From contig CAMFKI010000002.1 of assembly GCA_945957365.1 (NCBI GenBank), positions 310,001 through 374,000 on the forward strand: 64,000 nucleotides of DNA, in the 5' to 3' direction. Under the pieces are notes generated by a model, which saw only the letters and a list, made by a program, of their open reading frames with translations, was not told the DNA's origin and made no database searches. This document shows positions 9,298 to 17,972 of the stretch, piece after piece. The translations under genes and the position numbers were made by a program. The DNA is from an uncultured Alphaproteobacteria bacterium. GTDB taxonomy: Bacteria; Pseudomonadota; Alphaproteobacteria; Rhizobiales; Aestuariivirgaceae. The stretch's first letter is position 1, and each line of letters opens with the position of its first letter.

Positions 9298-10064
9298 GCG
9301 CGCTGCTGTCGGCCGAGAAGGTCAGCAAGTTCTATGGCGCGCGAGCCGGCTGCCGCGACGTGTCGTTCGAGCTGTGGCCGGGCGAGGTGCTGGCCATCGT
9401 CGGAGAATCGGGTTCGGGCAAGACGACGCTGCTGCGCTGCCTGTCGGGCCATCTGCCGGCGAGCTCCGGCAAGGTCCGCTACACCACGCGGGACGGCCGA
9501 AACGTGGCGCTCGACGAGTTGAGCGAGGCCGAGCGCCGCATGCTGATGCGCACCGACTGGGGCTTCGTGCACCAGGACGCGCGCGACGGGCTCCGCATGG
9601 GCGTTTCAGCCGGCGCCAATGTCGGCGAGCGCTTGATGGCGGTGGGCGAACGCCACTATGGCCGCATCCGCGCCACGGCCAGCGACTGGCTGAAGCGCGT
9701 GGAGATTCCCGAGGACCGCATCGACGACAGCCCGTGGTCCTATTCCGGCGGCATGCGGCAGCGCCTGCAGATCGCGCGCAACCTCGTCACCGCGCCGCGC
9801 CTCGTGTTCATGGACGAGCCGACGGGCGGGCTTGACGTTTCGGTGCAGGCGCGGCTGCTCGACCTCATCCGCGGGCTGGTCAAGCGCCTCGACCTCGCGG
9901 CCATCGTGGTGACCCATGATCTTGCGGTGGCGCGGCTGCTGTCGTCGCGGATGATGGTCATGCAGCAGGGCCAGGTCATCGAGCAGGGGCTGACTGACCA
10001 GATCCTCGAGGATCCGCAGGCGCCCTATACCCAGCTTCTCGTTTCCTCCGTGCTGCAGGTGTGA
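9294..10064 (+). CDS. phnK: C-P lyase complex ATP-binding protein PhnK
   Basis: 256-residue ABC-type ATPase: Walker [11 protein letters not shown], signature YSGGMRQRLQIARNL, Walker B LVFMDEPTGGLD, switch His in VVTHD. PhnK docks on the PhnGHIJ core and is required in vivo; it is not a transporter subunit. It starts inside the phnJ stop (ATGA overlap), as expected for translational coupling. Confidence 0.95.
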   Translation: MSALLSAEKVSKFYGARAGCRDVSFELWPGEVLAIVGESGSGKTTLLRCLSGHLPASSGKVRYTTRDGRNVALDELSEAERRMLMRTDWGFVHQDARDGLRMGVSAGANVGERLMAVGERHYGRIRATASDWLKRVEIPEDRIDDSPWSYSGGMRQRLQIARNLVTAPRLVFMDEPTGGLDVSVQARLLDLIRGLVKRLDLAAIVVTHDLAVARLLSSRMMVMQQGQVIEQGLTDQILEDPQAPYTQLLVSSVLQV

Positions 10065-10747
10065 GCATGGGCGCGGTGCTGAAGATCGAGAGGCTGTCGA
10101 AGTCGTTCCTGCTGCATCAGCAGGCGGGCGCGCGCATTCCGGTGTTCGACGGCCTCACGGCGGAGGTCGAGGCCGGCGAGGCGGTGGCGGTGACGGGGCC
10201 GTCGGGCCGCGGAAAAAGTTCGCTGCTGAAGCTCGTCTACGGCACCTACCGCGCCAATGCGGGCGCGATCCGGGTGCTTTCCGGCAGCGCCTGGACCGAC
10301 GTGGTGACGGCCCTGCCGCGCGAGGTGATCGAGTTGCGGCGCGATGTCATCGGCTATGTCACGCAGTTCCTGCGCGTCATCCCGCGCGTGCCGGCGGAAA
10401 TGGTGGTGGCGGAGCCGATGATCGACCGCGGTGCGGCGCCGGAGGCCGCGCTGGCGCGGGCCCGCATGCTGCTCGACAGGCTCAACATTCCGGAACGCCT
10501 CTGGCACCTCTCGCCCATGACGTTTTCGGGCGGCGAGCAGCAGCGCGTGAACATCGCCTGCGGCTTCGCGGCGCATTTCCCCATCCTGCTGCTCGACGAG
10601 CCCACCGCCTCGCTCGACACCGAGAACCGCAACCGCGTGCTCGAACTCATCGCCGAGGCGCGCGGCGCGGGCAGCGCCATCCTTGCGGTGTTCCATGACG
10701 AGACCGAGCGGCACCGCGCGTGTTCGCGCAGCATCAGGCTGGACTGA
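10061..10747 (+). CDS. phnL: C-P lyase ABC-type ATPase PhnL
   Basis: 228 residues. Walker A GPSGRGKSSLLKLVYG, signature FSGGEQQRVNIA, Walker B ILLLDEPTASLD. PhnL is needed with PhnG, H and I for ribosylation of the phosphonate. GTG 10061 overlaps the phnK stop; ATG 10067 two codons on is an alternative start. Confidence 0.95.
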   Translation: MSMGAVLKIERLSKSFLLHQQAGARIPVFDGLTAEVEAGEAVAVTGPSGRGKSSLLKLVYGTYRANAGAIRVLSGSAWTDVVTALPREVIELRRDVIGYVTQFLRVIPRVPAEMVVAEPMIDRGAAPEAALARARMLLDRLNIPERLWHLSPMTFSGGEQQRVNIACGFAAHFPILLLDEPTASLDTENRNRVLELIAEARGAGSAILAVFHDETERHRACSRSIRLD

Positions 10748-10754
10748 AGTGAGC

Positions 10755-11444
10755 ATGCGCCATGCCATCTACTTCGCGCCGCCGCCGGGCACCCTGTTCC
10801 ACAGCCTGGGCGCGCGCTGGCTGGGCCGCGACGCCTTCTCCGGAGAGACGCTGGAACAGCCGGCGGCAGCCGGGCTCCCCGCCGTCACCGGCGATCCGCG
10901 CCGCTACGGCTTTCATGCCACGCTGAAGCCGCCCTTCGCGCTGCGCGAGACGGTGCGGCCCGATGCCCTGCTGCGGGCGGTGGCGGCTCTCGCCGCCGAC
11001 GAACAGTGCTTCCGCGTCTCGCTCAAGGTGGCGCTGCTCGACCGCTTCCTGGCACTGGTGCCGCGGGGTCCATGCGCCGCACTCCACCGCCTCGCCGACC
11101 GCAGCGTGCGCGAACTCGACGGCTTCCGCCGTGCGCCGACGGCCGAGGAACTGGCGCGCCGCAGGTCGGGCGGCCTGAGCGAGCGCCAGGACCGGCATCT
11201 GCGGGACTGGGGCTATCCCTATGTGCTCGAGGATTTCCGCTTCCACATGACGCTGACGGAGCGGCTGCCCGCTGCCGAGGCGGCGCGCTTCGAGGCGGCG
11301 GCGGAGGAGCATTTCGCGCCGGTCCTGGCGGCTCCCGTGCTCATCGACGGGCTGGCGCTGTTCGAGGAGCCGTCTCCGGGCCTCGCCTTTCTCGCCACCC
11401 GCCATTTCCCCTTTCCGCATTCAGCCGCCGAGGTTGCCGCATGA
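10755..11444 (+). CDS. DUF1045 2H phosphodiesterase-like protein of phosphonate metabolism
   Basis: 229 residues. Two H-x-T motifs about 100 residues apart (FHATLKPPF and FHMTLTERL) are the catalytic pair of the 2H phosphoesterase superfamily. The protein belongs to DUF1045, recurrent in alphaproteobacterial phn operons between phnL and phnM. The pathway produces 5-phosphoribosyl 1,2-cyclic phosphate, which must be opened before PhnN acts. No metallo-lactamase PhnP is present, so this protein is the local candidate for that step (inference). ATG 10755 chosen; GTG 10749 is possible. Overlaps phnM by 4 bases. Confidence 0.88.
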   Translation: MRHAIYFAPPPGTLFHSLGARWLGRDAFSGETLEQPAAAGLPAVTGDPRRYGFHATLKPPFALRETVRPDALLRAVAALAADEQCFRVSLKVALLDRFLALVPRGPCAALHRLADRSVRELDGFRRAPTAEELARRRSGGLSERQDRHLRDWGYPYVLEDFRFHMTLTERLPAAEAARFEAAAEEHFAPVLAAPVLIDGLALFEEPSPGLAFLATRHFPFPHSAAEVAA

Positions 11445-12580
11445 CCGAAACCCTGTTCACCAATGCCCGGGTCGTGCTGCCGGACGAGATCGTCGCGGGC
11501 ACGGTGATCGTCCGTGACGGCAGGATCTTCGAGGTGGCCGCGGGCAATGTCGCGGCACCCGCCGAGGACATGGAGGGCGACTATCTGATTGCGGGGCTGG
11601 TCGAACTGCATACCGATCATCTCGAGAGCCACTACATTCCGCGCCCCGGCGTGGCCTGGCCCGCCATCCCCGCCGTCATGGCGCATGATGCGCAGATCGC
11701 CGCGGCCGGCATCACCACCGTCTTCGATGCGCTGCGGGCCGGCAGCTTCGAGCCGGGCGACCGGTCGGCCCGCGAGGCCACGGCGCTCTCCGCCGCGATC
11801 TTCGAGGCCCAGGACAGCGGCCGCCTGCGGGCGGAACACTTCATCCACCTGCGCTGCGAACTGCCCTGTGCCGATACGGCGGATTCGGCGGAGATGACGG
11901 CCAAGGCCGGCCCCATCCATCTCATCTCGGTCATGGATCATACGCCCGGCGCCCGGCAGTTCGTGTCGCTGGACAAGTTCCGCGAATACTACATCGGCAA
12001 GAAGCTCATCCTGCCCGAGCAGATGGATGACTACATCGCCGTGCGCCAGCAGATGCAGGCGCGTCACGCCGACACCAACAAGCGGGCGATCCTCGCGATG
12101 GCGGCGCGGCTCGGCGTGCGGCTTGCGAGCCATGACGACGCCACCGAAGCCCACGTCGAGGAGGCGATCGGCGACGGTGTGGCGATTGCCGAATTCCCGA
12201 CGACGCGCGAGGCGGCGCAAGCCGCCCACCGCAATGGCCTCGCCGTGCTGATGGGCGCCCCCAACGTGGTGCGCGGCAAGTCGCACTCGGGAAACATTGC
12301 CGCAACCGACGTGGCGGCGAGCGGGCACCTCGACGTGCTGTCGTCGGATTACGTGCCCTCGAGCCTGCTGCCGGCCGTCTTCCGGCTGGCCGAGGCGGTG
12401 CCCGGCATGACGCTTCCGGCGGCGATGCGCACCATCACCGTCAATCCCGCACGCGCCGCCGGGCTCGACGACCGCGGCGCCATCGAGCCGCACCGACGCG
12501 CCGACCTCGTGCAGGTGCGGGTAAGGGACGGCATTCCCGCGGTGCGCCGTGTGTGGCGCGAAGGCATGCGGGTGCTGTGA
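11441..12580 (+). CDS. phnM: RPnTP hydrolase PhnM
   Basis: 379-residue amidohydrolase-fold enzyme that removes diphosphate from alpha-D-ribose 1-phosphonate 5-triphosphate. VELHTDHLESHYIPRPG carries the HxDH metal motif in the PhnM arrangement. The C-terminal VNPARAAGLDDRG is typical of amidohydrolases. Start codon ATG lies in the DUF1045 stop (ATGA), and the stop overlaps the phnN start (TGATG). Confidence 0.95.
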   Translation: MTETLFTNARVVLPDEIVAGTVIVRDGRIFEVAAGNVAAPAEDMEGDYLIAGLVELHTDHLESHYIPRPGVAWPAIPAVMAHDAQIAAAGITTVFDALRAGSFEPGDRSAREATALSAAIFEAQDSGRLRAEHFIHLRCELPCADTADSAEMTAKAGPIHLISVMDHTPGARQFVSLDKFREYYIGKKLILPEQMDDYIAVRQQMQARHADTNKRAILAMAARLGVRLASHDDATEAHVEEAIGDGVAIAEFPTTREAAQAAHRNGLAVLMGAPNVVRGKSHSGNIAATDVAASGHLDVLSSDYVPSSLLPAVFRLAEAVPGMTLPAAMRTITVNPARAAGLDDRGAIEPHRRADLVQVRVRDGIPAVRRVWREGMRVL

Positions 12581-13203
12581 TGGCGCAAGCGGCCGGTCAT
12601 CTCGTTCTGGTGGTGGGCCCCAGCGGTGCGGGCAAGGATGCCGTGATGACGGGGGCGCGCGAGGTCTTCAAGGACGACGGCAGCGTGGTCTTCCCGCGCC
12701 GCTTCGTCACCCGCCTCAGCAATCCCGATGCCGAGGACCACATTTCGATGACCGAGATGGAATTCGCTCTCGCAGTGGCCGACGGCGCCTTCTCCCTGTG
12801 GTGGCGGGCGCACGGCAATTCCTATGGCATCGGCAGCTTCGTCGAAAGTCACATCGATTCGGGCGCCACGGTGGTGGTCAACTGCTCGCGCGCCTCGGTG
12901 GCGGATGCCTGCGAGCGTTTCGCCAATGTCACCGTGGCCGAGATCACCGCGCCGGCCGAGATTCTCGTCGCGCGCATCGTGACGCGCGGCCGTGAGACGG
13001 CGGACCAGGCGCGCGAGCGCGTGCTGCGCAGGGTGCCGGACTATCCCGCCGGGGTGCGGGTGGAGCGGATCGTCAACGACGGACCGCTGGCCCAGTCGGT
13101 CTCCCGCTTCTGCGCCGTGCTGCGCAGCCTGCGGCCCGCCCGAGAGGGCGGAGATACAGCGCCCGCCGAAGCCGGCCTCTCCTTGCCGCTCCACGCGCCA
13201 TGA
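12580..13203 (+). CDS. phnN: Ribose 1,5-bisphosphate phosphokinase PhnN
   Basis: 207 residues, guanylate-kinase-like. P-loop GPSGAGKDAV, then RRFVTRLSNPDAEDH, the substrate region of PhnN. It makes PRPP from ribose 1,5-bisphosphate, the last step of the C-P lyase route. Its presence implies that ribose 1,5-bisphosphate is formed here, hence that some cyclic phosphodiesterase acts upstream. It is the last gene of the plus operon; phnE2 converges 36 bp away, with no convincing terminator in the gap. Confidence 0.93.
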   Translation: MAQAAGHLVLVVGPSGAGKDAVMTGAREVFKDDGSVVFPRRFVTRLSNPDAEDHISMTEMEFALAVADGAFSLWWRAHGNSYGIGSFVESHIDSGATVVVNCSRASVADACERFANVTVAEITAPAEILVARIVTRGRETADQARERVLRRVPDYPAGVRVERIVNDGPLAQSVSRFCAVLRSLRPAREGGDTAPAEAGLSLPLHAP

Positions 13204-13239
13204 CCGCACCTGCGGCGTCCGGGCGGTGTTCCGGTCGGC

Positions 13240-14100
13240 CTAGTTCGGCGGTGTGCGGCTGCCGGCGATGGCGCCGCGCAGCATGGTCGACAGCTTGTCG
13301 ATGATCGAGACGGTGATCAGGATCATGATGATCAGGAACGACACCTTCTGCCATTCGAGTGTGCGGATCATCTCGGTGAGTTCGAGGCCGATGCCGCCGG
13401 CGCCGACGATGCCGATGATGGTGGCGGAGCGGGTGTTGGACTCGAAGAAGTAGAGGCACTGCCCGATCAGCACCGGCGCCACCTGCGGCAGCAGCCCGAA
13501 GCGGATGCCGTGAAGCCGCGCCCCGCCCGAGGCCGTGACACCCTCGACCGCGCTCTGGTCGGAGGCTTCGAGCGCCTCGGAGAACAGCTTGCCGAGCGAG
13601 CCGACATCCGAGATGGCGATGGCCAGCACGCCGGCGAAGGGCCCGAGGCCCACGACATTGACCCAGACCAGCGCCCAGACCAGCGTATCGACCCCGCGCA
13701 GCGTGTCGAAACTGCGCCGGGTGAAGAAGCGGAGGATCTGTGAGATAGTGGTATTGCGGGCCGCGACAAGGCTCAGCGGCAGCGCGAAGCTCGCCGCCAG
13801 AAGTGTTCCGAGGAAGGCGATCGCCACCGTTTCACCCAGCGACTTCAGGAAGCGCAGGAGGGTGTCGGTGGTGCCCCATTCCGGCGGCATCATCAGCACG
13901 ATCAGCTTGCCGAGGCTGCCGAGACCATTGAAGAAACGGGTGGGCGAAAAGCCGAGGTGCCACAAGCCGAAGACCAGCAGCGCCAGAGCCGTCGCGGCCA
14001 GCAGCCGGCCGTTCCAGCCGGGCGGCGCGAAGACCTTGGCGTAGCGCGCCCGCAATGCGGCGTTCTCGATGTCGCCATAGCCGCCGTCGGCGCTGCCCAT
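13240..14100 (-). CDS. phnE: Phosphonate ABC transporter permease PhnE (second copy)
   Basis: 286 residues with about six membrane helices and the permease EAA-type loop GAGGIGLELTEMIRTLEW. Tandem with the other PhnE two bases upstream, so the two presumably form a heterodimeric channel served by PhnC and PhnD. The frame runs open further upstream inside phnE1; the ATG at 14100 is chosen from spacing and homology (MGSADGGYGDIENA then the first helix). Confidence 0.93.
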   Translation of the reverse strand: MGSADGGYGDIENAALRARYAKVFAPPGWNGRLLAATALALLVFGLWHLGFSPTRFFNGLGSLGKLIVLMMPPEWGTTDTLLRFLKSLGETVAIAFLGTLLAASFALPLSLVAARNTTISQILRFFTRRSFDTLRGVDTLVWALVWVNVVGLGPFAGVLAIAISDVGSLGKLFSEALEASDQSAVEGVTASGGARLHGIRFGLLPQVAPVLIGQCLYFFESNTRSATIIGIVGAGGIGLELTEMIRTLEWQKVSFLIIMILITVSIIDKLSTMLRGAIAGSRTPPN

Positions 14101-14102
14101 GC

Positions 14103-14993
14103 TCAGCCCACCTGCGTGATGAAGTGATGCCGGATGCGTTCCGTCACCAGATCGATGATCGACACGGTGAGGACGATCAGGACGAGGATCGCGGAAACGT
14201 CCGGATAGTAGAACTTGCGGATCGCCTCCATCAGGTCCTGGCCGATGCCGCCGGCACCCACGAAGCCCATGACCGAGGCGCCGCGCACATTGATCTCGAA
14301 GCGCAGCAACGCATAGCTCAGGAAATTCGAAAGGACTTGCGGCAGCACCGCGAAGCGCATGGTCGTGGTCCACGAGGCGCCACTCGCCACGAGTCCTTCG
14401 ACGGGCTTCTGGTCGACGTTTTCGAGGACTTCGTAGAACAGCTTGCCAAGCGCGCCCGTGGTATGAATGACGATGGCCAGCACGCCGGCGATGGGCCCGA
14501 GTCCGAAGGCCATGACGAAGATCAGCGCAAAGACGAGATCTGGCACGGTGCGGCAGAACTCGAGGAAGCGCCGCACGCAGAACGAGACGGGGTGCGAGGC
14601 GCCGAGATTTCCGGCAGCGTAGAAGCAGGCGATGAAGCCGAAGACAGCGCCGAGGAAGGTGGCGACATAGGCGATGAGCAGCGTGTCGGCGAGGAGCTTC
14701 AGCCACTTGCCGAGGCCCCAGAACCAGCCCGGCACGTCGAGCAGCACGAAACGCCCCGCCATGGGGCCGGAATCGAGCAGGAAGATGCGGCCGATGTAGT
14801 TCGGAAACTTGTGGATGTTCCGGAAGAACAGGGCGAGGTCGACCTCCGCCATCCAGCCGGCCAACACTACCATGGCCGCAAAGACCGCGGCAGCGACGAG
14901 GAAACGGCGGCGCTTGCGCGCCACCTCGTCCGCATATGACCGGGAGAGCTGCTCGACGCCCGGACGCGGCGGTGTCGCGGCCGAGGCGGTCAT
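14103..14993 (-). CDS. phnE: Phosphonate ABC transporter permease PhnE (first copy)
   Basis: 296 residues. N-terminal cytoplasmic stretch, first membrane helix near residues 30-47, and the EAA loop GAGGIGQDLMEAIRKFYY. Paralogue of the next gene; tandem phnE1E2 is common in alphaproteobacteria. It follows phnD after a 57-bp gap that holds a strong stem-loop. Confidence 0.95.
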   Translation of the reverse strand: MTASAATPPRPGVEQLSRSYADEVARKRRRFLVAAAVFAAMVVLAGWMAEVDLALFFRNIHKFPNYIGRIFLLDSGPMAGRFVLLDVPGWFWGLGKWLKLLADTLLIAYVATFLGAVFGFIACFYAAGNLGASHPVSFCVRRFLEFCRTVPDLVFALIFVMAFGLGPIAGVLAIVIHTTGALGKLFYEVLENVDQKPVEGLVASGASWTTTMRFAVLPQVLSNFLSYALLRFEINVRGASVMGFVGAGGIGQDLMEAIRKFYYPDVSAILVLIVLTVSIIDLVTERIRHHFITQVG

Positions 14994-15015
14994 GCGGCGG
15001 TTCCGCGGAACGGGC

Positions 15016-15041
15016 GGGCCCGCGCCGGAAGGTGCGGGCCC
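15016..15041 (-). other. Intercistronic stem-loop between phnD and phnE1
   Basis: A perfect 8-bp repeat GGGCCCGC / GCGGGCCC extends, past one mismatch on the transcribed strand, by two more pairs to a 4-base loop. No T run follows, so it is more likely an mRNA-stabilising or attenuating element than a full terminator. Confidence 0.55.
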
Positions 15042-15050
15042 ATGTCCTGG

Positions 15051-15959
15051 TTACGACTTGCGCAGCGTGTCGACGAACTTGTTCAGCTCGACGATGCCGG
15101 CATAGGCGTCATTGTTGGTGGGAACCCACAGCTGCTGCTGGCCGTCGGTCATCACCTGGAAGGCTTCCGGGTCGTTCTTGTCGATCGAGAAGAAGGCGTC
15201 CTTGATGCCGGACTGCAGCTCGGGCGGCAGCGTGGTCAGCATGGCGAAGGGCGAATTCACGATCATGTCGGACTTGAAGATGATCTTGAAGTCGTCGTAC
15301 TTGGCCATGCCCTTGCGCTCCATGCGGCGCAGGTTCGACTCGTTCTCGTCGTTCCACCAGTTGAAGACCGCGTCCACCTGGCCCTGCTGCAGGGCGATGA
15401 TCGCGTTCTCGTGGCTGCCGGTGTAGACGACGTTGGCGAAGAATTCCTCGGGCTTGATGCCCATCTTGTTCATCTCGAAGCGCGGCACGTTGTTGCCCGA
15501 GGTGGAGTTCGGATCGACGAGGCCGAGGTTCTTGCCCTTGAGGTCGTCGATCTTGGTGTAGGGCGCGTCGGCCTTGACATACATGACCGAGTAGTAGCCC
15601 TTGGTGCCGTCCTTGTTCACCTGCATGGCGAAGGCGTCGATCTTGGCGCCGTTCATCAGCGCGCGGGCGAAGGAGGCGGGTCCATAGAGCGCGAGATGGA
15701 TGTTGCCGGCGATCTGGCCTTCGATGGCGGCCGCGTAGTCATTGGCAACGCGCAGCCTGACCGGGACGCCGAGCTGCTTCGTCAGATACTGGATGAAGGG
15801 CTCGTAGCGCTTCTCGACGCCGGTGGCGTTCTCGTCGGGGATGGTCGCGAAGACGAGCTCGGGATAGTCGGCCTTCCAGTCGGCGCGGGCGGCGGTGGCC
15901 AGCACGGGCAGCGTTGCGAGGCCGGCGGCGGCCTGCAGGATGTGGCGGCGGTTCATCAT
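15051..15959 (-). CDS. phnD: Phosphonate ABC transporter substrate-binding protein PhnD
   Basis: 302 residues. An N-terminal NRRHILQAAAGLATLPVLA is a signal peptide with a twin-arginine flavour, cleaved around ATAARA. The mature part (YPELVFATIPDENATGVEKR) matches the PhnD family of periplasmic phosphonate receptors. Two ATGs in a row open the gene; AGGAG lies 9 bases before the first. Second gene of phnCDE1E2. Confidence 0.95.
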   Translation of the reverse strand: MMNRRHILQAAAGLATLPVLATAARADWKADYPELVFATIPDENATGVEKRYEPFIQYLTKQLGVPVRLRVANDYAAAIEGQIAGNIHLALYGPASFARALMNGAKIDAFAMQVNKDGTKGYYSVMYVKADAPYTKIDDLKGKNLGLVDPNSTSGNNVPRFEMNKMGIKPEEFFANVVYTGSHENAIIALQQGQVDAVFNWWNDENESNLRRMERKGMAKYDDFKIIFKSDMIVNSPFAMLTTLPPELQSGIKDAFFSIDKNDPEAFQVMTDGQQQLWVPTNNDAYAGIVELNKFVDTLRKS

Positions 15960-16001
15960 GGGGTCTAGCTCCTGTTTGTGGATCGTGGATGGGAGGCGAA
16001 T

Positions 16002-16811
16002 TCAGGCCGCGCTGGATAACGCCGCGGACCCGCTGGACTGCCGTGCTGCCGCCTCCGGGAGGTCCAGCACGTCTTTCGCTTCAAGACCATAGAGGTCGAT
16101 GACGATGTCTTCGGTGAGCGCCTCGGGCAGGCCGTCGAACACCACGCGGCCGGCCTTCATGCCGATGAGCCTGGTGCAGTATTCGCGCGCCAGTTCGAGG
16201 GAGTGGAGATTGCACATGACGGTGATGCCGGCTTCGCGGTGCAGTTCGCGGAGCGAATCCATGACGATCCTGGTGTTGCGCGGGTCGAGCGAGGCCACCG
16301 GCTCGTCCGCGAGGATGATGCGCGGGTCCTGTACCAGCGTGCGGGCGATTGCGACGCGCTGCTGCTGGCCGCCCGACAGGCTTTCGGCGCGCTGGCCCGC
16401 CAGTTCCGCGAGATCGAGCCGGTCGAGAGCGCGCAGCGCCCTGAGCTTCTCGTCGTCCGGCCACGCCTTGAGCAGGGCGGGCACGAGGGAGATGTGATTG
16501 ATGCGGCCCATCAGCACGTTGGTGAGCACGTCGAGGCGGCCCGCCAGGTTGAACTGCTGGAAGATCATGCCGCAGGCCGACCGCCAGTCGCGCAGCGCGC
16601 GGCCGCGCAGGCCGGTGATTTCCTTGCCGTGAAAGCTGATGCTGCCCTCGGACGGATCGATGAGGCGGTTGATGCAGCGCAGCAAGGTGGACTTGCCGGC
16701 GCCGGAGCGGCCTATGACGCCGACGAAGGATCCGTCGGCGATTTCGGCCGACACGCCGGAGAGGGCGGGCTTGCCGCCGAAACGCTTGCCGAGATTTTCG
16801 ATGCGGAGCAT
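16002..16811 (-). CDS. phnC: Phosphonate ABC transporter ATP-binding protein PhnC
   Basis: 269 residues. Walker [18 protein letters not shown], signature [15 protein letters not shown], Walker [13 protein letters not shown], switch CNLHSLELA (the PhnC type has His there). First gene of phnCDE1E2, with a candidate Pho box 49-66 bp upstream of the ATG and an 8-bp hairpin in the leader next to the ribosome site. Confidence 0.95.
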   Translation of the reverse strand: MLRIENLGKRFGGKPALSGVSAEIADGSFVGVIGRSGAGKSTLLRCINRLIDPSEGSISFHGKEITGLRGRALRDWRSACGMIFQQFNLAGRLDVLTNVLMGRINHISLVPALLKAWPDDEKLRALRALDRLDLAELAGQRAESLSGGQQQRVAIARTLVQDPRIILADEPVASLDPRNTRIVMDSLRELHREAGITVMCNLHSLELAREYCTRLIGMKAGRVVFDGLPEALTEDIVIDLYGLEAKDVLDLPEAAARQSSGSAALSSAA

Positions 16812-16820
16812 GGGCGCCTT

Positions 16821-16846
16821 CCTTCCCGTCTGGATTAGCGGGAAGG
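16821..16846 (-). promoter_or_regulatory. Leader hairpin overlapping the phnC ribosome-binding region
   Basis: A perfect 8-bp inverted repeat CCTTCCCG / CGGGAAGG with a 10-base loop ends about 10 bases before the phnC ATG. The 3' arm contains GGAAGG, one of two overlapping Shine-Dalgarno-like runs; the second, AAGG, stays outside the stem. It could tune translation of phnC; function inferred. Confidence 0.4.
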
Positions 16847-16859
16847 CAACAACAGCCGC

Positions 16860-16877
16860 GTGACAGGGGGATTGCAG
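16860..16877 (-). promoter_or_regulatory. Candidate Pho box upstream of phnCDE1E2
   Basis: Read on the minus strand, CTGCAAT-CCCC-CTGTCAC: 12 of 14 matches to the PhoB direct repeat, with the correct 11-bp period. It sits between the stop of the upstream ATPase gene and the phnC start, so phnCDE can be initiated separately from the upstream transporter operon. Confidence 0.6.
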
Positions 16878-16913
16878 AAGGGTGACGACTGGCGGCGGGA
16901 GGTTGGTCAGACC

Positions 16914-17972
16914 TCAGCTGTCGAGGAACAGCACGTCCCGGCTGTTCAGCCCGACGGTGACCCGCGATCCCGGGACGGGGGGCGGCAAGTCCGGCTGGTT
17001 GAACATGTCGAACTCGACGGCCGTGCCGAGAATGGTCGCCCGGATGCGGATGACGGAGCCGAGGAACGAGACCTCCCGGATGTCGGCCGGAACCTTGATG
17101 TCGCAGGCCTCCGCGCCATTGAGCCGGATGCTTTCGGGCCGCATGGCGAGCGCCACGCTGGCGCCCTCGGCCGCGGCGACGGGGGTGGCGAGGGTGATTT
17201 CCCCGCCGCCAACCGCGATGGCGCCGCGCGCCGCGTTCGCCACCTTGCCGTTCATGACGTTGAGCGTGCCGACGAAGGTGGCGACGAACTTGGTCTTCGG
17301 CGTGTTGTAGATCTCGAACGGCGTTCCCGCCTGCTCGGCGATGCCCTTGTACATGACCACCACCTGGTCGGAGATGCTAAGCGCCTCTTCCTGGTCATGG
17401 GTGACGAACACGGTGGTGATGCCGAGTTCGCGCTGGATGGCGCGGATCTCGCTTCTCAGGCTGACGCGGATTTTGGCGTCGAGGGCCGAGAGCGGTTCGT
17501 CGAGCAGGAGGACGCGCGGCCGGGGCGCAATGGCGCGGGCCAGCGCCACGCGCTGCTGCTGGCCGCCCGACAGCTGGAAGGGGTAGCGCGCGCCGAGGTC
17601 CGGCAGCCCGATCAGCTCCAGCATTTCGGCGACGCGCTTGTCGATCTCGGCGCGCGGCTGGCCGGCGACGCGCAGGCCGAAGGCGACGTTCTGCGCCACC
17701 GTCAGGTTGGGAAACAGCGCATAGGCCTGGAACACCATGCCGATCTGGCGCTGGTTGGCCTTCAGCCCGGTCACAACCTTGCCGTCGATGGTGATGGAGC
17801 CGGCGGTGGGGTGCTCGAGCCCCGCCAGCATGCGCAGCACCGTGGTCTTGCCGCAGCCCGAGGGGCCGAGCAGCGACACGAAGGCGCCCTTGGGGATGGA
17901 CAGCGAGAAGTCGTTGACGACCTTCGTCGGCCCGAACTGCTTGGCGAGACGGTCGAGTTGGATGAAGGTCAT
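16914..17972 (-). CDS. ABC transporter ATPase (PotA/AfuC type)
   Basis: 352 residues. Walker A GPSGCGKTTVLRMLAG, signature [15 protein letters not shown], Walker [13 protein letters not shown], then a C-terminal TOBE-like regulatory domain of about 110 residues. This architecture is used by the spermidine/putrescine, ferric iron and 2-aminoethylphosphonate importers. Last gene of a four-gene importer operon; the start overlaps the permease stop by one base. Placement between a Pho-boxed acyltransferase and phnCDE suggests a phosphorus compound as substrate, but the sequence does not fix it. Confidence 0.9.
   Translation of the reverse strand: MTFIQLDRLAKQFGPTKVVNDFSLSIPKGAFVSLLGPSGCGKTTVLRMLAGLEHPTAGSITIDGKVVTGLKANQRQIGMVFQAYALFPNLTVAQNVAFGLRVAGQPRAEIDKRVAEMLELIGLPDLGARYPFQLSGGQQQRVALARAIAPRPRVLLLDEPLSALDAKIRVSLRSEIRAIQRELGITTVFVTHDQEEALSISDQVVVMYKGIAEQAGTPFEIYNTPKTKFVATFVGTLNVMNGKVANAARGAIAVGGGEITLATPVAAAEGASVALAMRPESIRLNGAEACDIKVPADIREVSFLGSVIRIRATILGTAVEFDMFNQPDLPPPVPGSRVTVGLNSRDVLFLDS

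Noticed and set aside
13204..13239. Possible terminator between convergent phnN and phnE2
   Set aside because: Only a 5-bp stem with a 2-base loop can be formed and no T run follows.
13240..14706. Apparent long phnE2 frame extending over phnE1
   Set aside because: The upstream part is an Arg-rich shadow of phnE1; the homologous protein starts at 14100.
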